This document shows, piece after piece, positions 61,731-64,000 of a stretch of DNA of 64,000 nucleotides. The stretch spans positions 35,001-99,000 of the forward strand of contig CAUYUJ010014174.1 in the NCBI GenBank assembly GCA_963575745.1, in the 5' to 3' direction. This DNA is from Prorocentrum cordatum. Taxonomy: Eukaryota > Sar > Dinophyceae > Prorocentrales > Prorocentraceae. The notes below the pieces were generated by a model. The model did not search any database, had not been told where the DNA came from, and saw nothing but the letters and a program-made list of their open reading frames with translations. A program made the position numbers and the translations under genes. The stretch's first letter is position 1. Each line of letters starts with the position of its first letter.

Positions 61731-61984
61731 TAAGGGCTTCGTCCCCTGCGCCGGCCCCCTCTCTCGGATAATGGGCAATGCAAGAGCGAAATCATGAGGC
61801 CTTGGCGCCGCCCTGAAGCAGCGTCGGGACTTCACGCGAAGACGACGATTAATCGGTAAGACAAATTGAGATTATGATGATATTGTTGAATTCGGTGTTA
61901 CATTTCGGGCTTGCTCGCGTACGCTGTGCAAAAAGCTTTTCTACGAAGTATCGAAATGTGGCAAATCCCTTGTGTTTTTGGCCC
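61731..61984. other. Spacer, nothing recognisable
   Basis: AT-rich at 61855-61910. No coding signal. Confidence 0.4.
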
Positions 61985-62370
61985 CTGACTTTGGCGATCT
62001 GCGTGAGGGAGGCCACCGAATTTACGACATCTAGCAAATTCCATGCGTGTTTCGACCCTGCCCCCGGAGATCTGCGTGAGGGGTGCCGCCGAATCTTAGA
62101 ACTGTAGCAAATCCCATAGGTTAATGGACTCTGACCCCGCCGATCTGCGTGAGGGGTCCCGCCGAATTTCACAAATATGGCAAATCCCATTGGTTTTTCG
62201 ACCCTGACGCCGGCGATCTGCGTGGGGGGTGCCACCGAATTTCAAAACTGTAGCAAATCCTATTGGGTTTTCGACTCTGACGCCGGCGATCTGCGTGGGG
62301 GGTGCCACCGAATTTTAGAAATGTGGCATATTCTATTTGTTCTGACCCCGCCGATCTGCGTGATGGGTGT
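61985..62370. repeat. 73-bp tandem repeat, about 5.3 units
   Basis: GATCTGCGTG occurs at 61996, 62069, 62142, 62215, 62288 and 62353: four periods of exactly 73 bp and a last one of 65. Each unit has GGGGTGCCACCGAATTT, GTAGCAAATCCCAT and TTTTCGACCCTGAC. 73 is not a multiple of three, so the repeated peptide seen on the minus strand changes frame between units and is not a protein repeat. Confidence 0.95.
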
Positions 62371-63220
62371 AAATTTCGACCCCCAAAAAAATTCTGAGAC
62401 CCCTCCCGGGAGGTGCTAAGCAGGGTGCTTTTCGGCTCCGCCCCCTCGCGCGATCTACAGGCGGCCCTGATTAGTAGGTCGACCCTGCCAGATCAAGGGT
62501 ACCCTTGTGTCCTGTGTCTCGCGACCAATGCCTCCTACGCCCCTATGGCAATGTGGCCCTCGGAAGGGTCTTGTGTCCTCTCGCGTCTCCTGTCCAATCA
62601 AGCCCGACTGTACAACAAGGAACAGTAAGCAACAAGAAGCAGAGCTGTAACAGTGGAAACTGGGAACTGGAACTTGCGCAGGGAACAGCAAACCGTGAGC
62701 CTACAGCCTGGTGGCCCCACCAGGGGGCCGGCGGATGACGGGAAGCGCCTCCGGCGTGCACCGTTGGTTCTGGGGTTTCTTAATGACGGGAAGCGACTTC
62801 GAGGTACGAGAAGCGAGGTGGACGCTCTGGCTGAATCTGCATCATATCTTAAAATCTCTTACTTTAAGGGGTTTGGGGCTGCACCCGGTCAAAACGTTGG
62901 CGGATGACGGGAAGCGCGCATAGACTCGAAGAGTCGTGCGATGGACTTTGCTGTAGGCCCGGAGGGGAATATTTTCAACTGGGGGGAGTCTGAGGGGGGA
63001 AGGGCTCGGGATTGCTCCTCCATCAAGGCCTGGCGGATGACGGGAAGTGCGCATAGAAGGCTGTGATTCTAGCGAGTTTGGTTTTGTTTTTCTCGTGTCA
63101 GCGGGGTCGCAAGCCCCCGCACAGCATGAATCTCAGTCGATTCCGGGACATGTTGTGTTTCGCTCGCTCGCTTCGCTTTCTCTTCTTATCGCCATTATAA
63201 CGCTGGAGGGCCGAGCGTTC
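62371..63220. other. No gene supported; GGCGGATGACGGGAAGCGC dispersed four times
   Basis: GGCGGATGACGGGAAGCGC or variants occur near 62730, 62783, 62899 and 63030, at irregular spacing. Otherwise nothing. Confidence 0.5.
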
Positions 63221-63221
63221 G

Positions 63222-63773
63222 GTGGCGGCACGACCACCGTGGAGCTCCGTTTCGTCGGATGTCATTCATGACGTGAGCGAGCCAGTGCACAGCATGAGGA
63301 ACTATCACCGAGCCAGCCGGCCCCTGGCCGCCAGGGGGTGGCCATGGGTCAGGGCCACTCTTTCGGAAGGCCAGGACGTTGTGGCAAAGCCTATTTCAGT
63401 GTATCCATTTTACGGTGTCACACAAACGAACGGATGGGCTCTGGCGCACGGGTCGGGGTCTAATGTTTCTTGCCACGTGGGACACTGTACTCACCACGGT
63501 GGTGCCCCAGTACGGACGTTTGGCTCGAGGCCTTTTGCTGATGGTTTCTACTATTGTTCCCGCTGCGATTGCACCTGCCAAACAGCGCCTGTCGGCACGC
63601 ACAGGGTTTCCTCGACGACGTGGATCTCCAGACCATTTCACGAGCGAAGTCTACACTGTATCGGAAGGCGCGCGTCGCGTTCACAAGGTGGCACAGATGG
63701 GACACTTACTCGTGTCGGTGGTGCGGCTCCAATTCTGTCAACCTGCGCTGATTCGCGTCGGACCACGGCTTAG
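63222..63773 (+). CDS. Cys-rich ORF at the window edge, possibly retroelement C-terminus
   Basis: No secure family. The frame gives SNVSCHVGHCTHHGG and DGFYYCSRCDCTCQT; a neighbouring frame gives ARVAFTRWHRWDTYSCRWCG. Two CxxC-like pairs in ordinary residue context resemble the Cys-rich ends of the LINE-like proteins in this window. A frameshift near 63600 would have to join them. It could be the 3' remnant of a third LINE copy or a real small gene continuing past 64000. Start codon uncertain. Confidence 0.3.
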   Translation: MAARPPWSSVSSDVIHDVSEPVHSMRNYHRASRPLAARGWPWVRATLSEGQDVVAKPISVYPFYGVTQTNGWALAHGSGSNVSCHVGHCTHHGGAPVRTFGSRPFADGFYYCSRCDCTCQTAPVGTHRVSSTTWISRPFHERSLHCIGRRASRSQGGTDGTLTRVGGAAPILSTCADSRRTTA

Positions 63774-64000
63774 AGTTCAGTGGTTTCAGGGCGCGCGCGG
63801 GCGAACAGTTGACTCCGTGGGCTACGGCGACCCGCAACATCCCACGCCCCAGCCGTGCCAAGTGATGCGCCGACCATCATTTTGTTTAGTTTTGTGTTTT
63901 CTTCCAACGCCTGCGCTTGTCTTCTCTGCCCCAATTGCTAGGCCCGCTGCCTGGTGACTTTGAGTTCGGCTCGGCCTGCAGCCGCAGGCAGGTGGTCGAC
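63774..64000. other. Window edge, nothing recognisable
   Basis: No repeat or domain seen. Confidence 0.4.

Noticed and set aside
61849-62308. Repeated peptide on the minus strand (MAPPTQIAGVRVE type)
   Set aside because: The DNA repeat is 73 bp, so the peptide changes frame between units.

Overview
The window looks like nuclear DNA of a dinoflagellate. The strongest evidence is a complete 22-nt copy of the dinoflagellate spliced leader (minus strand, 47842 down to 47821). Supporting evidence is the GC-rich, gene-poor layout, non-LTR retroelements whose RT and RNase H segments resemble those I know from dinoflagellate genomes, a DIRS-type tyrosine-recombinase retroelement, and very long imperfect trinucleotide arrays. 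The species cannot be fixed from the sequence alone. I saw no bacterial operons, rRNA, tRNA or CRISPR.

Layout. 0-5 kb is mostly simple and tandem repeat: (ACT)n arrays and a 159-bp satellite-like array. 5-24 kb is a mosaic of short inverted-repeat (MITE-like) elements, purine tracts, minisatellites and a 1.6-kb foldback element (18.29-19.89 kb). 24.7-28.4 kb holds a 5'-truncated DIRS-like element: RT motif C, then RNase H, then tyrosine recombinase, then a 175-bp split direct repeat. 28.4-41.5 kb is mosaic again. It contains the best host-gene candidate, the last exon of a secreted or type I membrane protein (32991-33696), a weak ankyrin-like exon near 30.3 kb, and a 1.7-kb (GAT)n array at 34.4-36.2 kb. 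41.5-47.8 kb is a minus-strand LINE-like retrotransposon (ORF1, then an ORF2 region with AP-endonuclease, RT, RNase H and a Cys-rich end) that starts with the spliced leader. 47.8-53.9 kb is a dense cluster of MITE-like elements. 54.7-59.6 kb is a second, plus-strand LINE-like element broken by stops and frameshifts. 59.6-64 kb holds more short elements and a 73-bp tandem array.

How the parts work together. Nearly all recognisable coding sequence belongs to mobile elements. The two LINE-like copies carry the parts for target-primed reverse transcription, and the spliced leader on one suggests that a mature trans-spliced mRNA was its template. The DIRS-like element uses a different route, a tyrosine recombinase with split repeats. 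The many short inverted-repeat elements encode nothing recognisable and would need machinery supplied elsewhere. At least ten such families can be defined inside the window from paired ends or repeated copies, some nested or end to end, and several have simple repeats expanded inside them.

Limits. All calls come from reading the sequence; no database or alignment was run. Boundaries of repeats are approximate to a few bases, sometimes tens. Most long open frames in purine, pyrimidine or trinucleotide arrays are composition artefacts and are left out.
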